Shown one piece after another: positions 44,764 to 56,799 of a DNA stretch of 64,000 nt. Origin of the DNA: Chrysaora quinquecirrha (taxonomy: Eukaryota; Cnidaria; Scyphozoa; Semaeostomeae; Pelagiidae); contig JACTAT010000010.1 in the NCBI GenBank assembly GCA_014526335.1, positions 8,278,569 through 8,342,568 on the forward strand, in the 5' to 3' direction. The notes under the pieces were generated by a model. The model searched no databases. It saw only the letters and a list, made by a program, of their open reading frames with translations, and was not told where the DNA came from. Position numbers and translations under genes: made by a program. Each line of letters begins with the position of its first letter. Position 1 is the first letter of the stretch.

Positions 44764-45243
44764 TTGCAGTCGCAAAACGAAAGTGATGACGAATCGGAAG
44801 AAAAACTCCCTCAATTCCGTCCCAACGAAATAGAAAGGATCAACCAGAACTCTGAAGTTGAATTCAACCAGTCCACACAACTCTTGCAGGGACAAAATGA
44901 AACCGAGGCTGAAGAAGCAAACAACGTCGATTGCAATACTGATCAACAACAAAATGAACATTCCTTAGCCGAAGAGAAGAGCGCACCTGAGAACAACAGT
45001 CCAACAACGGATCAACATTATCGAGATAGCTACAGAGAGAAGCCAGTGAGAAGTCGTCAGCCACCTCACAGTCCAACCACGAATCAACATTATCAAGATG
45101 ACTACAGAGACAGTCAATGGAGAAGTTGTCAGCCACCTGTTAGTCTCGTCTATAACCAACTAGGTAATCCGCAGCCGCAGCAGTTATTCTCCGTAAACAC
45201 GGTTCGTCCAGCTCCAAATTCTGCGCTGACTTTCAGAGATTAA
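44764..45243 (+). CDS. Hydrophilic ORF, probably a gypsy polyprotein tail
   Basis: 159 codons rich in Gln, Glu, Asn and Ser, with two copies of a motif ending in RQPP or CQPP (PVRSRQPPHSPTTNQHY and WRSCQPPVSL). Such basic, proline-ending tails close many gypsy polyproteins. It lies between the integrase fragment and a polypurine tract on the same strand. The nearest start is not an ATG, so the true 5' end is uncertain. No enzymatic domain is present. Confidence 0.4.
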   Translation: MQSQNESDDESEEKLPQFRPNEIERINQNSEVEFNQSTQLLQGQNETEAEEANNVDCNTDQQQNEHSLAEEKSAPENNSPTTDQHYRDSYREKPVRSRQPPHSPTTNQHYQDDYRDSQWRSCQPPVSLVYNQLGNPQPQQLFSVNTVRPAPNSALTFRD

Positions 45244-45649
45244 AACTGAATTCATATGTATATGTAAATGCATTTGTACCTCAATGGAATATGAGATATC
45301 CAATGTTCCGTCCGACAATGCCGTTTCCAATATACTTGAACAGGCAAGGATATGTCAGATCAATGGTTTATTGACTGTTTTCATAGAAAGAATATTTGTT
45401 GCGATTTACTTTTTGTTCAGAAAGGACTCTATTATTCAAAGACAAAAGACTGAATTAAATAAAAAATTAAAAATGCTGCGAAAGCATTTATTGTTTTACT
45501 TGATATATGAAAACGTTAAGTACTGAACTGTACTGGATATTGCGTGCTAATCCACTTGGAACTCTTTGGAGCTCATAATGTGTAATGTTAAAATTTGACT
45601 GATAAACCTTTGTTTAAGATTTCAAAATTTCGAGGACAACGTTACTTCA

Positions 45650-45908
45650 AATGGGGGAAAGTGTGGACCTGTGCAGAACCCCCCGACCGGAATTAACATG
45701 GATTGAAAATTTGACTTTGACTGAAAATGGGAACGTGTGCTTGCTTGCGCTTGAACTAAATAGTTGATTTATTGTTGGTAAATTGGTATCAGAAATTTTT
45801 GTTATTATTATAAATTACGATTTTCTGGAGAAACGTTTTATTTCTTCCCATATCTGCAATTTATGTGCTGTCCTGGACCGGGTAGGACTGTTCCATTTAA
45901 AACTTGCA
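45650..45908 (+). mobile_element. Polypurine tract and start of a 3' LTR
   Basis: AAATGGGGGAAAG (45650-45661) followed by TGTGGACCTGTG has the form of a polypurine tract joined to an LTR start, placed after the gypsy fragments on the same strand. The LTR end is not certain; ...AAAACTTGCA at 45908 is one candidate. No matching 5' LTR is found in the window. Confidence 0.4.
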
Positions 45909-46137
45909 TTGATATAATAATAACAATATTATAGTAATATAACGAATCTTTATACAGGATGTACATTTCAACATAAAAATGCTGTTATCAATATGTGTCC
46001 TGTAAAGGAATAGAAAGAAAGTAAAACCTATATAAGCTAAAATGTTTCTTTCAAAATTCAAAACTAAAATGTTTCTTTAATAGTCCTTCGTATTGCTTAA
46101 AAGATTCAGCTTTTCTTAGGTCAAGTGGAAGTTCGTT

Positions 46138-48597
46138 TTACAGCTTGGCACCCATAAAATAGAACGACTTCCTAGCATATTCTGTTTTGATACATGGAAG
46201 CCTTATCAAACTTTCGCTGTTTCTAGTTTGTGTTTTGTGCTGCTGTAACTCAAAATACCCTTGAAAGTTCTCACAAATATCATTGTCTAAACATTTACGC
46301 ACAAGTTTACATGCCCTGGTCCCCTTGGCATTGGCAACTGGTTGAATTGCAATTGGAATATTTGAGTTTCCGTTGATTATTTTCAGACAGCGTTCATGAA
46401 ATGACACGTGTCTCTTTGCTTGAGTTGAAGTCAACTTGTGTTGCAGTACTCCACAACACGTGAAAGTTGGCATAATCATGGAGTCATACACGGCCTTTGC
46501 AGAGGTCAGATCAAGGGAATCTCTTATCTTTGCCAGTAACACTTATATTTGTATTGATTTGTGTTAAGTATTTTGGAGCCTCGGTACATTACATCTAGTG
46601 TCTCACTCTGTTTTGCAACCCTTTGCGAAGTCCCAAAAAGAAGAGATTCCGTCTTGCTTTTTTTCAAATTAATTATCAATCCATTTTCATCAAACCAAAC
46701 GGCGATCGAATCCATATTACTTGAGAGCTTGGAATTGATGACTTTCAAATCTTTATCAGCAACGTAGATCACTGTGTCATCTGCATATTTAACTATCCTG
46801 GCACCCACAATTACATCAGTGATATCATTAAAGAATAGAATAAATAGCAAGGGACCCAAGATAGAGCCTTGAGGTACTCCTGTTTGGATGTCCGCTATCT
46901 TTGATGAGGATTTACCGTAACTTACAACTGCTGAACGGTGGAAAAATAATCTGTGAGCCAAGCAAGTTTGCCTTCTTTGATTCCATACTTAGGGAGTTTT
47001 TGGAGAAGGTTTGAATGGCTTATGGTGTCGAAGGCTTTGCTGAGATCTATAAACGTTGCTTCTACCAGTTTGCCTTGATCGACACTCTTCCGAATTTCAT
47101 CTAACAACAGAGTTGCTGCTAACTCCGTAGACAGTTTTGGCCTAAATCCGAACTGGAACTTTGAAAGTAGCTTATTCTTGTCAAGAAACTCCATAAGTTG
47201 ATGCTGTACCAACTTTTCGAACATTTTTGATAATACGGGCAGAACTGATATTGCACGATAGTTATCAAAGCTTGACACAGAGCCCGATTTATGCACAGGA
47301 ACTATTTTTGCAATTTTCATGTCTGTTGGAAAAGTTCCTGTCTCAAGTGAGAGATTAATTAGGTGAGCGAGAGGGGCAGATATGAGACAAGCAGCGTCCT
47401 TCAGTAAGCCTAGGGGCAAATTGTCGATGCCAGTTGATTTTTTGCGCTTGATCGATCTAAGCTCTCGCTCGACTTCTAACCTTGATATTGGGTGAAATTT
47501 GAATTGCTTGTCAGTTCTTTGAGGTATAGCTGCAGGGCTCCTCCATACAAAATCACGTAAAGGAATTGCACTTTCTCTCAGTTTTGATGTTACTGTTGCG
47601 AAGAATGAACAGAAAGCATTGGATATCCTGGCTGGGTCGTTCGTTTTCGTACCATCTATGTCAAATGAGTGCATTGATGGCCCTGTTGTAGACTTTGTGG
47701 GGTATATGGTCTTCAAAGATTTCCAAAACTTATTTGGGTTTCCAGAATTTTCTTTTAGCATGTTCCTGTGGTAGGAAGACCTGGCTTTTCTGATGGCAAT
47801 ATTCGAAGCAGCTTATCCCTATCATTCATAAGTTTCTTGACATCGCTGTTTAGCCAGGGAGCAGGCTGTCCCCTGATATTTTTGCAGATTTTTGGAGCTT
47901 GACGATCAAAGATATTAGACAAGATACTCCTCATAATAGACCAAGCCTCGTTCACATGTCGACAGCTGTAAAAATGTGACCAATCAACCGCCTCAAGATC
48001 TTTGTTCATAGCTTCAGGTTGGTAGCTTCTGTAATCACGGCAGATAATTTGCCTCGGTTTGAAACGAAAGTGATTTATTTTCCTCGCACAACCCACCATA
48101 TCATGGTCCCCAATGCCGGTGGGGATTACTTCGGTTTTTGCAAAATTTGATGGTTTGTTTGTCAAAATAACATCGATGAGAGTTTCTGAGGCTTCTGCTA
48201 TTCTCGTGGGTTTTTGGATCATCTGCTTATAACCAAATATGTTTAAAATAGACTTGAGATCTTTAATAATTTCTTGTGATATTTCAGATGCTTTAGCGAG
48301 CATTTCATATAGGTGGACGTTAAAGTCTTTGCTCAGATGTTTAGAACTCTTAGGGGGCGATACATGATACACAATAGGAAGCTGCTCGAGTGACCGGGCC
48401 TAATTTCAAGCCAAATTGCTTCAACATTTACATTTTCCAGGTCATCTCGTCGATCCCAACTGATTCCATCCAAAATGTATGCTCCAACCCCACCGCTTTT
48501 GCCAGATTTTCTTGGGCGGCTTATGAAGGAATACCCAGAAATATCATATACCCCATCCTCCTGGTTACTTCTCGCCTCAATATGTGAAATTATATTA
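46138..48597 (-). pseudogene. CR1-like non-LTR retrotransposon, 5' truncated
   Basis: Minus strand. 48597-48373 encodes the endonuclease C-terminus (KSGGVGAYILDGISWDRRD, WLEIRPGHSSSFLLCIMYR). 48372-47755 continues to GQPAPWLNSDVKKLMNDRD. 47761-46922 is the reverse transcriptase: IAKIVPVHKSGSVSSFDNYR, FDTISHSNLLQKLPKYGIK. 46961-46524 holds GVPQGSILGPLLF and the catalytic YADD (ARIVKYADDTVIYV). 46542-46138 is the C-terminal tail ending ARKSFYFMGAKL. At least three one-base shifts separate the pieces. It copies itself by target-primed reverse transcription; this copy is dead. The 5' end borders an ATATAATTATA microsatellite (48600-48690). Confidence 0.88.
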
Positions 48598-49724
48598 GGG
48601 ATATCTATATAATTATAATTATTATGAAATATAATTATATATGAAATATAATTATATATATGAATTCTATATAATTATATATGAAATTGTATTAGGAATA
48701 AGGGATATCAGACTCAGAGACTTTGTGAACAGGATTCTTTGGAAAGCTCTGACTATTCATATACGTCAAACCTGAAATATAGCTTCTAAGAAAGTAATTT
48801 CAGTAAATTAACACAAGTCAAGTCTTTTGAGCTTGAAACAAAGAAAACAAATTAATCTTGATCTAGATTTTGGGGTTAGTAGTAAAGAGAAGCGAAGTTT
48901 TTGATTTTTAAGCCCCTTTGAAAGAAGCAAGGGTTGATTTGTTGAATTCACAGAGTGAACATCATTGAATGGACCAAGTTTTCTTTAAAGATCCCGAAAT
49001 TGTGTATCATAGGTTTTTTTATTAAAATACGAAAATTTTAATTTTAAATAGTTAAAGCAATTCGAAAGTCAAAATTCCAATGGTTTCGGGATTTTCATAT
49101 TGTTTTTCAAAAAACCTCTGTTGGACGCAACGTGATTGGCCAATGCTACCCGCCCTTGCTGTGTACCATATGTAACAAAGAAGCTAATTGGACAGAATGC
49201 GTGTGACAGGCTGAAAGGAAAAGCAAGGTGATGCCAAGTGAATTTGCCAGCCAACTGAAGAAAATGAAATCCTTACAAGCTCAATATGACAACAGAAGCT
49301 TTTGATAGCAAGTGAGTTTTCTTTCCTTAAATTATTAGCTATTATTCGAAAGCATTTTCGTGAATTATAACTGTCTTGATAAGTTGAAAAGTATTGTGAC
49401 TATGTACAACTGAGAAGAAAGATAACCCATAGTCTAGCGATTTTTACGTGGATGTTTAGATATAAGCAATTGCAAGCCATCGAAAGTTATATTTGACTTT
49501 GCAAACACGCAAGACTTGCTTCCCAAGCAATGCTTGCCTTCTTAAAAAAAATCAGTTTTTCAGGTATATTCTCAAAGCATAACTGCACAGAATATGATTT
49601 CAGCCTGATTTCGTAGGAAAATTTCAACTAACCTGTTCACAAATTTTTTCGTTTATGTTGCGACCGACAAAAAGCGGCTGAAAAGGTGGGTCTGGTAAGC
49701 AGGCTTTTGTATTAAATCAACTAA
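48598..49724. other. AT-rich spacer, nothing recognised
   Basis: Starts with an AT-rich microsatellite (TATAATTATATATGAAAT units, about 48600-48690). The rest shows no gene. Confidence 0.4.
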
Positions 49725-50280
49725 GGAACCGTTCATTATTTATGCAGGGGCTGGTACCGAAGCAAGTAGAAATTTATATAAAAAAAAATAATAACCCAAC
49801 CGGTTCGATTTTCAAAAAAAAATATTACCCCACCCAAAAAGAGGAGTAATATTCTTTTACCCAACCGTTAATCAATATCTTTAACAAAAGTAACAAAGCT
49901 TCATGAATTCATCGTTTGTATCAAAAAATAATAAATAATCAAATAAGAAATAAAAATTCTGATGAAACAAAGAGTGACCTTTAAAGAAAGAATGGGAGCT
50001 GAAGAAGAAAATGGGACTGAAGATGAAGAATAGTTCTTGGACAACCTTTCTTTGCCAAGTTCAGAAAATGAACTATCATCTGATGATGAAAGTGACTGAC
50101 TTCTTCAAATTAAACATTTTATTATTATTTTGGACCCGCTCGTTTAGTTTCAGATTTTTTTACCCAACCAAATTCCAGGCTCAATTTTTTTTTGTACCCA
50201 ACCATTTTGATGTGTAAAATTTTGCTTACCCAACCCATTTCGCTTCAGTACCAACCTCTGTATAAATAATGAACCGTCCC
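49725..50280. mobile_element. PIF/Harbinger-like MITE with TAA target duplication
   Basis: The left end GGAACCGTTCATTATTTATG and the right end (minus strand) GGGACGGTTCATTATTTATA form TIRs of about 40 bp that continue into GGGGCTGGTACCGAAGC or its variant. TAA stands on both sides (49722-49724 and 50281-50283), the 3 bp TWA target duplication of PIF/Harbinger elements. The inside has repeated ACCCAACC motifs. 556 bp, no transposase. Confidence 0.75.
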
Positions 50281-51562
50281 TAAAGGAGACTTTATATCAT
50301 TTTTTATTTCAATATATCATTTTGTACTCCATATTTATCGTTCCTGTGCTTCGTTTTTTCAAGGTCAGATTCTCAAGACTGCAGAAAATGAAATAAGGTG
50401 AACAAGAGAAGGAAGAGAAGGAGATGCGTTCAATCAACTTTATCATATAAATGAGAAGAAGAGAAGGAACGCGAGGAAACACAAGATGCAGTTTGAGATG
50501 ACAACAGCTAAAGAAAAACAAAATGGACCAAGAAAAGAAAAAGTATAAAGACGATGTAAAGAAGAAGAAAGAAGTCAAGGAAACTCGCACTGAAGTTTAG
50601 GGACAAGTGCATAACTTAATTTAAACATGTTACTACTAAAAAATGTTAATCAATATTTTTCATTCGCAATTCGTTGTTATGAGTTATTTGGTATGAACTA
50701 CAAAGTCGTACTCCGACCTGCATTCTCTTTTTCAAAATTGAGAAGTTTGAAAATTGTTCAGGAGTTGATAAATTCAAATTTCTACAACGGTTAATTTTAT
50801 AAAAGAAAAGTAAGTTACGTAATATATGTTTACAACAATTGAAGAGGGGAAATAATGTTAATTGATATTATGGGTGTGGTCAAAAGAAAAAGGTTACAAT
50901 GCTAAGATAATAATAAATTAGAATGATACAACTGCCTATTCAAAGTAGGCTTTTCCCAGTAGATGTGCAAAGCATTCTCTTTAATCTTCAATTTAAAAGA
51001 AGTTTGGGCGGTGTCCAGGACAGAGATTTAATCATCTATGCAAGCCTGATGACAAATTTCCGATTCCTGGTAAATAGTTTAATCATAGTCAATAGAAGCG
51101 AGGATTGGTCTGGAAAAATATTGTCATAATTTCTTTTGTTCTATTGAATTCGGCCGCATAACTTGAACGTGCAGATTATTTTGGTCATATGATCAAACTG
51201 AGGGGACATCGTTCTGGAATCGACTGCAGAAGACACCAAGAAAGATCAGGAACGACGAGAAATGTTCAGTTTACCATTCAAATTCTTGGATGAAGATAAG
51301 TGCAATGTCACGTATGTTAAGCAGTTCAACTCGGCTGCAGATATAAGCTAATTTCTCCTGAATGGGATCGTTCTTCTTGTACTAAAGACGTCTCTCCCGA
51401 TACCAAGAAATAAGAATCAAGGCAAAATTTCCGCTCGGAGAGTTCCGCTATTTCTTTTTAAGCAGAAAAATGTCAGTCATACAAGCTCTATTGTTGCTAT
51501 AATTAATAACTTGAATAAAAAAAAGCAGCAAAGCCATCCAAAACTAACTTAAGACTTTATAG
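50281..51562. other. AT-rich stretch, nothing firm
   Basis: A purine-rich plus-strand segment (50380-50590) could be decayed coiled-coil coding sequence, but it has many stops. No recognised gene. Confidence 0.35.
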
Positions 51563-52018
51563 AGGAAGAACCACTCAGTTCTGAATGTTCGCAAATCGTT
51601 TACTTGTTCCTATTTTTCGCCCGCTTTTCTCTCTTCGAAAGCCCTCTACCCGATTCGATCACCACACCCTTCAAAAACTCATGAAAATTTATTAAAAAAT
51701 CTTCAGAGCTTCCTGCTTGAAAAAATAAAAGAATTCAAAGATTCTTCATGGGAAGAAAACACGGCTAGGAAGAAGAAAGGGGAGAAAGAATTACTCTCAA
51801 TTGACAAAGAAAAGGAGAAACTGCTGGCTGAAATTCCGCATGTTAGTTTCTCCCACATCGAGAAAAACTTTACCTGCTTGCAGTCTCAAGCGAGGGAAAT
51901 TTTACTCTTCGGAAAGATCTACGCGATTCAAGGGAGTGAACGGCCCCTGGCTGGAGCTCAAAGTTTGGGGCTCAACTCAAACGCCTCAGATTCTTCTCAC
52001 AGAATCTTCCCACTTCTG
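51563..52018 (+). CDS. 152-codon open frame without ATG, coiled-coil-like
   Basis: The plus strand is open from after TAG (51560-51562) to TAA at 52019. The middle is Lys/Glu-rich (FLLEKIKEFKDSSWEE, KKGEKELLSIDKEKEKLLAE) and the end reads HVSFSHIEKNFTCLQSQ and FGKIYAIQGSERPLAGAQS. There is no ATG; a possible acceptor, TCTTCAG at 51700-51706, fits an exon start. I do not recognise it. It may be a terminal exon or a decayed element protein. Confidence 0.3.
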
Positions 52019-52021
52019 TAA

Positions 52022-52798
52022 TCTCTACTCTTTCGGCTGCACACAGGAAAGAAAAAGCTTTCCGGCTGAAAATATTCAATCGATAGAAATACCTAGAAAT
52101 TCTTTAACGAGAGAGTGACGTCCGCCGATGCGAGAACCTTCTGGAAATATTAGCGAAATTCTCCCGATCTGAAATAAATTACTTAAGTCTATTTTTTTCC
52201 AAACCAAGATTTATTTCCACATTTCTCTGTACGAAAAATAACGGTGAATTTGGAAAGACAAATTTGAAATGTTCACATTTTTAGTATATTCGAGAGAAAT
52301 AAAATTGCTCAATACTAGTCACCGCGGACTTTCCCGAAAGCCAGCAATCTAAACCATCATGTATTAAGTTATGTACAGTGAATAAACTAAAGCAAAGTTG
52401 AATGGGCATAATATTTAAATCAAGGACGCCAAGTTTCGCAGAGAAATCAAGGATAGTGCAGTACATAACGCAAATAGACAAACCACGCACTCGCGTCCCT
52501 GTCCCCTCGGTTTGGTCACGTGGCTCATTAAAATCGAGACAAAGAGTTGAGACAATAGGCTTCCAGACCAGTCCTCATTACTATTGACTATGGTTAAATA
52601 TCAATGTTGAGTATCCACTAACGTGTTTCATTGCTGTTTTCTTGGATCGATATTTTCATAGAGGAGAAATAGTCGAATCGGTCGTGTTTGCTATTACTCA
52701 GGCCTCGATACTTAAGGATCCATGACATGGTGCTGTGACACCGGAATTTGTTGGAGGCATATTATTGTTTATGTTATTCTGGAATCATTTTTGTAAGA
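52022..52798. other. Spacer, nothing recognised
   Basis: No gene or repeat recognised. It may include the 5' untranslated region or LTR of the element whose gag-like start lies at 52799. Confidence 0.3.
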
Positions 52799-52930
52799 AT
52801 GGCAACTTTGAAGAAAAAGACAAATGTCAGAGCTGGAGTTCGCGCGACTGTTGTGAAGCTTGCTGAAACTGTCGAAGCCCTGATTGAGAATTACACTGAA
52901 TCTGTCAAAGATGAGCTTTTAGTAATATGA
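52799..52930 (+). pseudogene. Gag-like N-terminus (BEL/Pao type), truncated
   Basis: From ATG at 52799 the frame reads MATLKKKTNVRAGVRATVV, then ETVEALIENYTESVKDELL. A short basic start followed by 'R-x-G/A ... V-x-K' and acidic helices is common at the start of BEL/Pao gag proteins. It is cut at about 52919 by the terminal repeat of a gypsy element, and the tail (SNEEEILSSK, about 53010-53040) may be its continuation. Confidence 0.4.
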
Positions 52931-53151
52931 AACATGTATACATGTATACTAAGCATTCAAATCTTTAATCTATGAATATTAAAACGATCGCATAAGATCG
53001 TACCAGGAGAGTAACGAAGAGGAAATTCTTTCAAGCAAAGTGATGAGGATGATGCTTTCAAGTTTGGTAGATCTGGATCTCGTTGTTAAGCTATAGAGAG
53101 TTCTGTAAAAGCCACTTGTGATGCTTGTGGAATTGAGTTGATGTGCATACG

Positions 53152-53808
53152 TTAAAGTGCATCAGCCACGACGTTATCTTTGCCATGAATATGACGGATG
53201 TCGGACGTAAATTGGGATATGAAATCCGGATGTCGAATTTCTCTCGGAGAGTGAAAAGGAGAAGATGACCAAGCATGCGTTAGAGGCTTATGATCTATTA
53301 GAACGTAGAATTCGCGAACTTCCAGACAAAAGCGAAAGTGACGAATGGCAAGATAAATAGCGAGAAACTTGCGACCAATTGTGCTGTATTTGACTTCTGC
53401 AGGCTGTAATCTCTTGGAGGAGAATGAAATAGGTTGCCACGTGCCCTTAATGTTTTGCTGTAGAACAGCACCTACTGCAGTATTAGAAGCATCTACCATA
53501 AGGCAGTATGCAGAATCTGGTGATGGATGAGCAAGTAGTGTAACTTGAGCGATTGCAGATTTGATAATCTGTGAGCTTGAAGGTAGCTTTATTGGGTTTA
53601 GTTGACAGTAGATCTGTGAGTGATTGTATGATTGAGGCACATTGAGGAATCCAACGGCAGTAGAGATGCACAAGGCCAAGAAATTCTCGAAGTTTGCAAA
53701 TAGAATTGGGCGGTGGGAGTTCTTGAATAGCTTGAACTTTGCTTGGAAGAGGAGAAATTCCAGCAGCTGAAATTTGGTGGCCAAGAAATTCAAGTAAAGA
53801 TGAACCAA
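53152..53808 (-). pseudogene. Gypsy reverse transcriptase end and RNase H
   Basis: Reads IQELPPPNSICKLREFLGL in one frame, then YCLMVDASNTAVGAVLQQN (first RNase H Asp), QPISFSSKRLQPAEVKYST (Glu region), FYVLIDHKPLTHAW (Asp) and HIHGKDNVVADAL. This is a normal gypsy RNase H with its catalytic residues. The frame ends right after ADAL, where integrase should start. Confidence 0.85.
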
Positions 53809-53868
53809 ATGTGCATTTTCAGGGCTTGATGACTATGCCATATTCAGTAAGATCATTGAAAAGCAGTT

Positions 53869-54219
53869 CTAGATGTTGAAGGTGTTCGGTTTCTGAAGAA
53901 CTGGCGATGAGTAAGTCGTCAATGTAAGCATAGACGAAATCAATGGAGTAGTGATGGCAGTTTTTGGAATGTCACTGGGTTCGAATGGAATCTGATGATA
54001 AGCTCTTACCAAATCGATTTTCGAAAAGATGGTTTTACCATGCAGTGAGGCAGTGAAATCCTGAATGTGAGGGATAGGGTATTGATCAGGAATTGTGACA
54101 TTGTTAAGTGCACGATAATCACCAGAAGGCATCCAGTCACTTGGGGTTGGCTTGAGTACCATGTGAAGTGGAGATGACCGACTGCTTTTTGAGTGTCTTA
54201 TGATGCCTAATTGAAGCAT
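53869..54219 (-). pseudogene. Gypsy reverse transcriptase, internal deletion
   Basis: Reads [20 protein letters not shown], then [19 protein letters not shown] and [20 protein letters not shown] (first catalytic Asp in KIDL). After AITTP about 50 residues are missing; the YIDD box survives in another frame at about 53905-53935 ([14 protein letters not shown]). Confidence 0.85.
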
Positions 54220-54313
54220 GTGATGGAATTCCTTTTTTGTGATTGCTAATTGATCAGGAACGAAACGGCGAGGGAGACTGAAAACAGGATGACCAATGCA
54301 CGTATGTGATGTG

Positions 54314-54780
54314 TTATGGTGCGTTCGACAGAAGATTTATCATAACATGGTTGAGATATGGTCGGAATTTTTGTAGAAGAGCCTTGTAAGGTGAGGAGAA
54401 ATCTGGAATGGCAAATATGGGGCTTGGTGATTTGTCAGAACAGTGTATTCCTTGGATATTTAAACTGGTTGTTGTGTCAGTGATTTGGCGATTACGTATA
54501 TCAACTTTGACTGAAAAATATAATAAGAAATCTGCCCCAAGGATAGGCATCGGAATGTCAGCGATTATAAAAATCCATCGAAAATTACGGCGAAGTCCGA
54601 TATCAATAATTTTTCCCCATAAGTCGAAATGGTAGATTTATTTACAGCTTGAAGTGGGAGATATGAAGTGTTGTGTGAACGTTTATCAGCAGGTTTGCAA
54701 GTTAGAACACTGACATCAGCGCCTGTATCAACCAAAAATCTTGTACCGGAGTAGCGATTGGTTACATAAAATAGGCGACT
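54314..54780 (-). pseudogene. Gypsy aspartic protease remnant
   Basis: FLVDTGADVSVL, with the catalytic DTG triad, is encoded at about 54700-54745. A second piece in the frame starting at 54550 reads MPILGADFLLYFSVKVDIR, the 'ILGxDFL' box near the end of gypsy proteases. A frame break separates them. Confidence 0.8.
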
Positions 54781-54801
54781 TTTTGAAGCTATGGCAGCGT
54801 G

Positions 54802-55089
54802 TTATGTTTCCTGAGTGTGCTTTGAGCTATAAGCGTTGGCGAAATTACATGGCGAAATGCATTTGCGAGCTTGAGATCTGAATTTTTCGTGATACCAACA
54901 ACAGTTTGAGTTTCTTTGAGAATTAGGTTGTTCTAATGATTCATTGCGCTGTTTATTTTGTATGTGTGATTTCAACGTGTTGACGATACCAGCAAGACTG
55001 TTTATCTGTGATCGCAAAGTTTGAATTTCAGCTTCTGATGGCGATGACCAAGTTGAAAAAGACTCAGTGTTTGAAATCGAATCATTCAT
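54802..55089 (-). pseudogene. Gypsy gag C-terminus with zinc-knuckle-like motif
   Basis: 95 codons: an acidic and Ser-rich start, a short coiled coil (QTLRSQINSLAGIVNTLKSH), then CCWYHEKFRSQARKCISPC, a Cys/His cluster typical of the gag end of this type of gypsy element, just before protease. Confidence 0.6.
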
Positions 55090-55265
55090 GTATTGATACG
55101 TATGACGTTGAAGTGCAAGATATATAACAGTGTGATGATGAATAAATCAGCGATGAAATTAACGAGCAACAAATAAACTTGGTCACCAATTTAGTAATAT
55201 AAAACATGTATACTAAGCATTTAAATCTTGAATCTATGAATATTAAAACAATCTCACCAAACTCT

Positions 55266-55568
55266 TGCGCTGCATAGGATATCAATTGAGAAAACTCAGT
55301 TTTTGTGTGTGCACCATAATATTTCAAAATTCCAACTAACTAAAAAATTCTATTTACAAAATCTATAAACAAAACGGCTTTAAAGAGAAAGAAAAGCGAA
55401 CAAAGAGTGAAGTGTCAACGAGGAGGAAACGTAAAGAAATGTGAAATAAAAGAGAATAGCGTGCATAGTAACAATGTTACCATCCCTACAAGCTAATCGC
55501 TCATGGATTCTTTGTCGAGGAGAATCTCAATGAATTGAAGACACAAGATGACGAAATATTGGGATATA
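55266..55568. other. Spacer right of the gypsy element
   Basis: The complement of 55268-55327 reads YYGAHTKTEFSQLISYAAQ, a gag-like piece that runs into the terminal repeat. Nothing else is recognised. Confidence 0.35.
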
Positions 55569-56176
55569 CAGGATGGCCCAAAAAGGGACCTCCTAGCTAA
55601 ATAATTTATAAATAATTTATTCTTAAGTTGGAATTTCATGAAATTAATACTACATGATATTCAACTCAAGTAGGATATTTCATGCAAATATCATGATAAT
55701 ATGGGTTAGTATCTCTGAATAAATTGACTTTAAAACTTTACAATCCAAAAACCTACTGTAACAAAATATGCAACTTTATACCCTTACAAATCCTTACGCA
55801 ACAAAACAGAAAAATCAATAACTCATACTTTCAGTCAAATGATATTCAAAATGTCCTCAATCCTGCTCAATACACTTCTCTAATATGACTGACCATACAT
55901 TAATGATCGTGACAATTTTACTCTTGGATAATCATTCTCCTTCACGCACGATCGCAGTACAGTACGCAATGATGGAATATAAACAGCTGGTTTTTTGGAT
56001 ATCATGAATTTAATGTCCCATTGCGCCGAGATGGAAGCTCTTATTACCAACATATTTCTACACGATAGCGCACTTGACTTGAATATTACCTGGTATAAAT
56101 TTTATAAAATTCCTCCTTGAGAAAAATAATTCAGACATTATTTACCTAAGGAGGTCCCTATTTTTGGGCCACCCTG
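55569..56176. mobile_element. Tc1/mariner-type MITE, TA target
   Basis: The left end CAGGATGGCCCAAAAAGGGA and the right end (minus strand) CAGGGTGGCCCAAAAATAGG form TIRs of about 40 bp, flanked by TA on both sides. CAGGGTG.CCCAAAA with a TA target is a common mariner-type terminus. About 608 bp, no transposase. Confidence 0.75.
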
Positions 56177-56799
56177 TATAAACGCCGAAATGTTTTTGGC
56201 TAGCTCAGGCTCTTACATGCAGCTTGTGTCTGTGCACATAACTGAGTGTTCAAGGAAAAATTACTTTACTCGCAAGTGAAAGACATTTGCATTCGGATGT
56301 AGCTATTCATAATTGACATTTTCATGTTTTATAAGCAAGCTAGCAACTTTAAATAGTGTGATAAAATATACATATGCAAGATTTGAATTACGAAGCCGTA
56401 ACTCATGAACAGATCAGCCATAACTCATGAATAAATTGATGATACTCTCCCAGTTCCAATGTTTTTATGTAAATCTCCTTTTCCCAAAACCTAGGCTTTC
56501 TATGCAACTTCGTCCTTACTTTCCTTTTTCTACAATTTCCCCGCAATACTATCGAGAATTATAAGCAGAAGCAACTTTTTAATATCTATAATAATAGTTT
56601 TCCCATCTTGAGTAAAGAAAAGCACGCCAAAATAATAGCAAAACGCGTCAAATGAAAGAAATGAACCTGAAATGCGTATAAGTTAAGTTTTAGTGTGAAT
56701 GAGTGCAATGACTTTTAGCTTTTCTCGATACGTTTTAAACGCATTCTCTTATCGCATTTCTTTCTCGTTTTTAACGCACTTTTTATTTAGTGGAAACCA
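56177..56799. other. AT-rich spacer, nothing recognised
   Basis: No gene, TIR or tandem repeat recognised. Confidence 0.35.

Larger units (their letters stand above)
52919..55265 (-). mobile_element. Truncated Ty3/gypsy element, minus strand
   Basis: Direct repeats of about 75 bp (52919-52993 and 55191-55265: TTAGTAATATAAAACATG, TACTAAGCATTTAAATC, ATCTATGAATATTAAAAC) bracket gag-end, protease, reverse transcriptase and RNase H remnants read on the minus strand. Just inside the right repeat, the minus strand reads AAATTGGTGACCAAG, a TGGTGACC primer-binding-site-like motif next to an LTR end. Integrase is missing, and the frame is broken several times. Confidence 0.7.

Noticed and set aside
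50309..50590. 93-codon minus-strand Phe/Ser-rich frame
   Set aside because: Antisense of a purine-rich stretch; low complexity and no domain.
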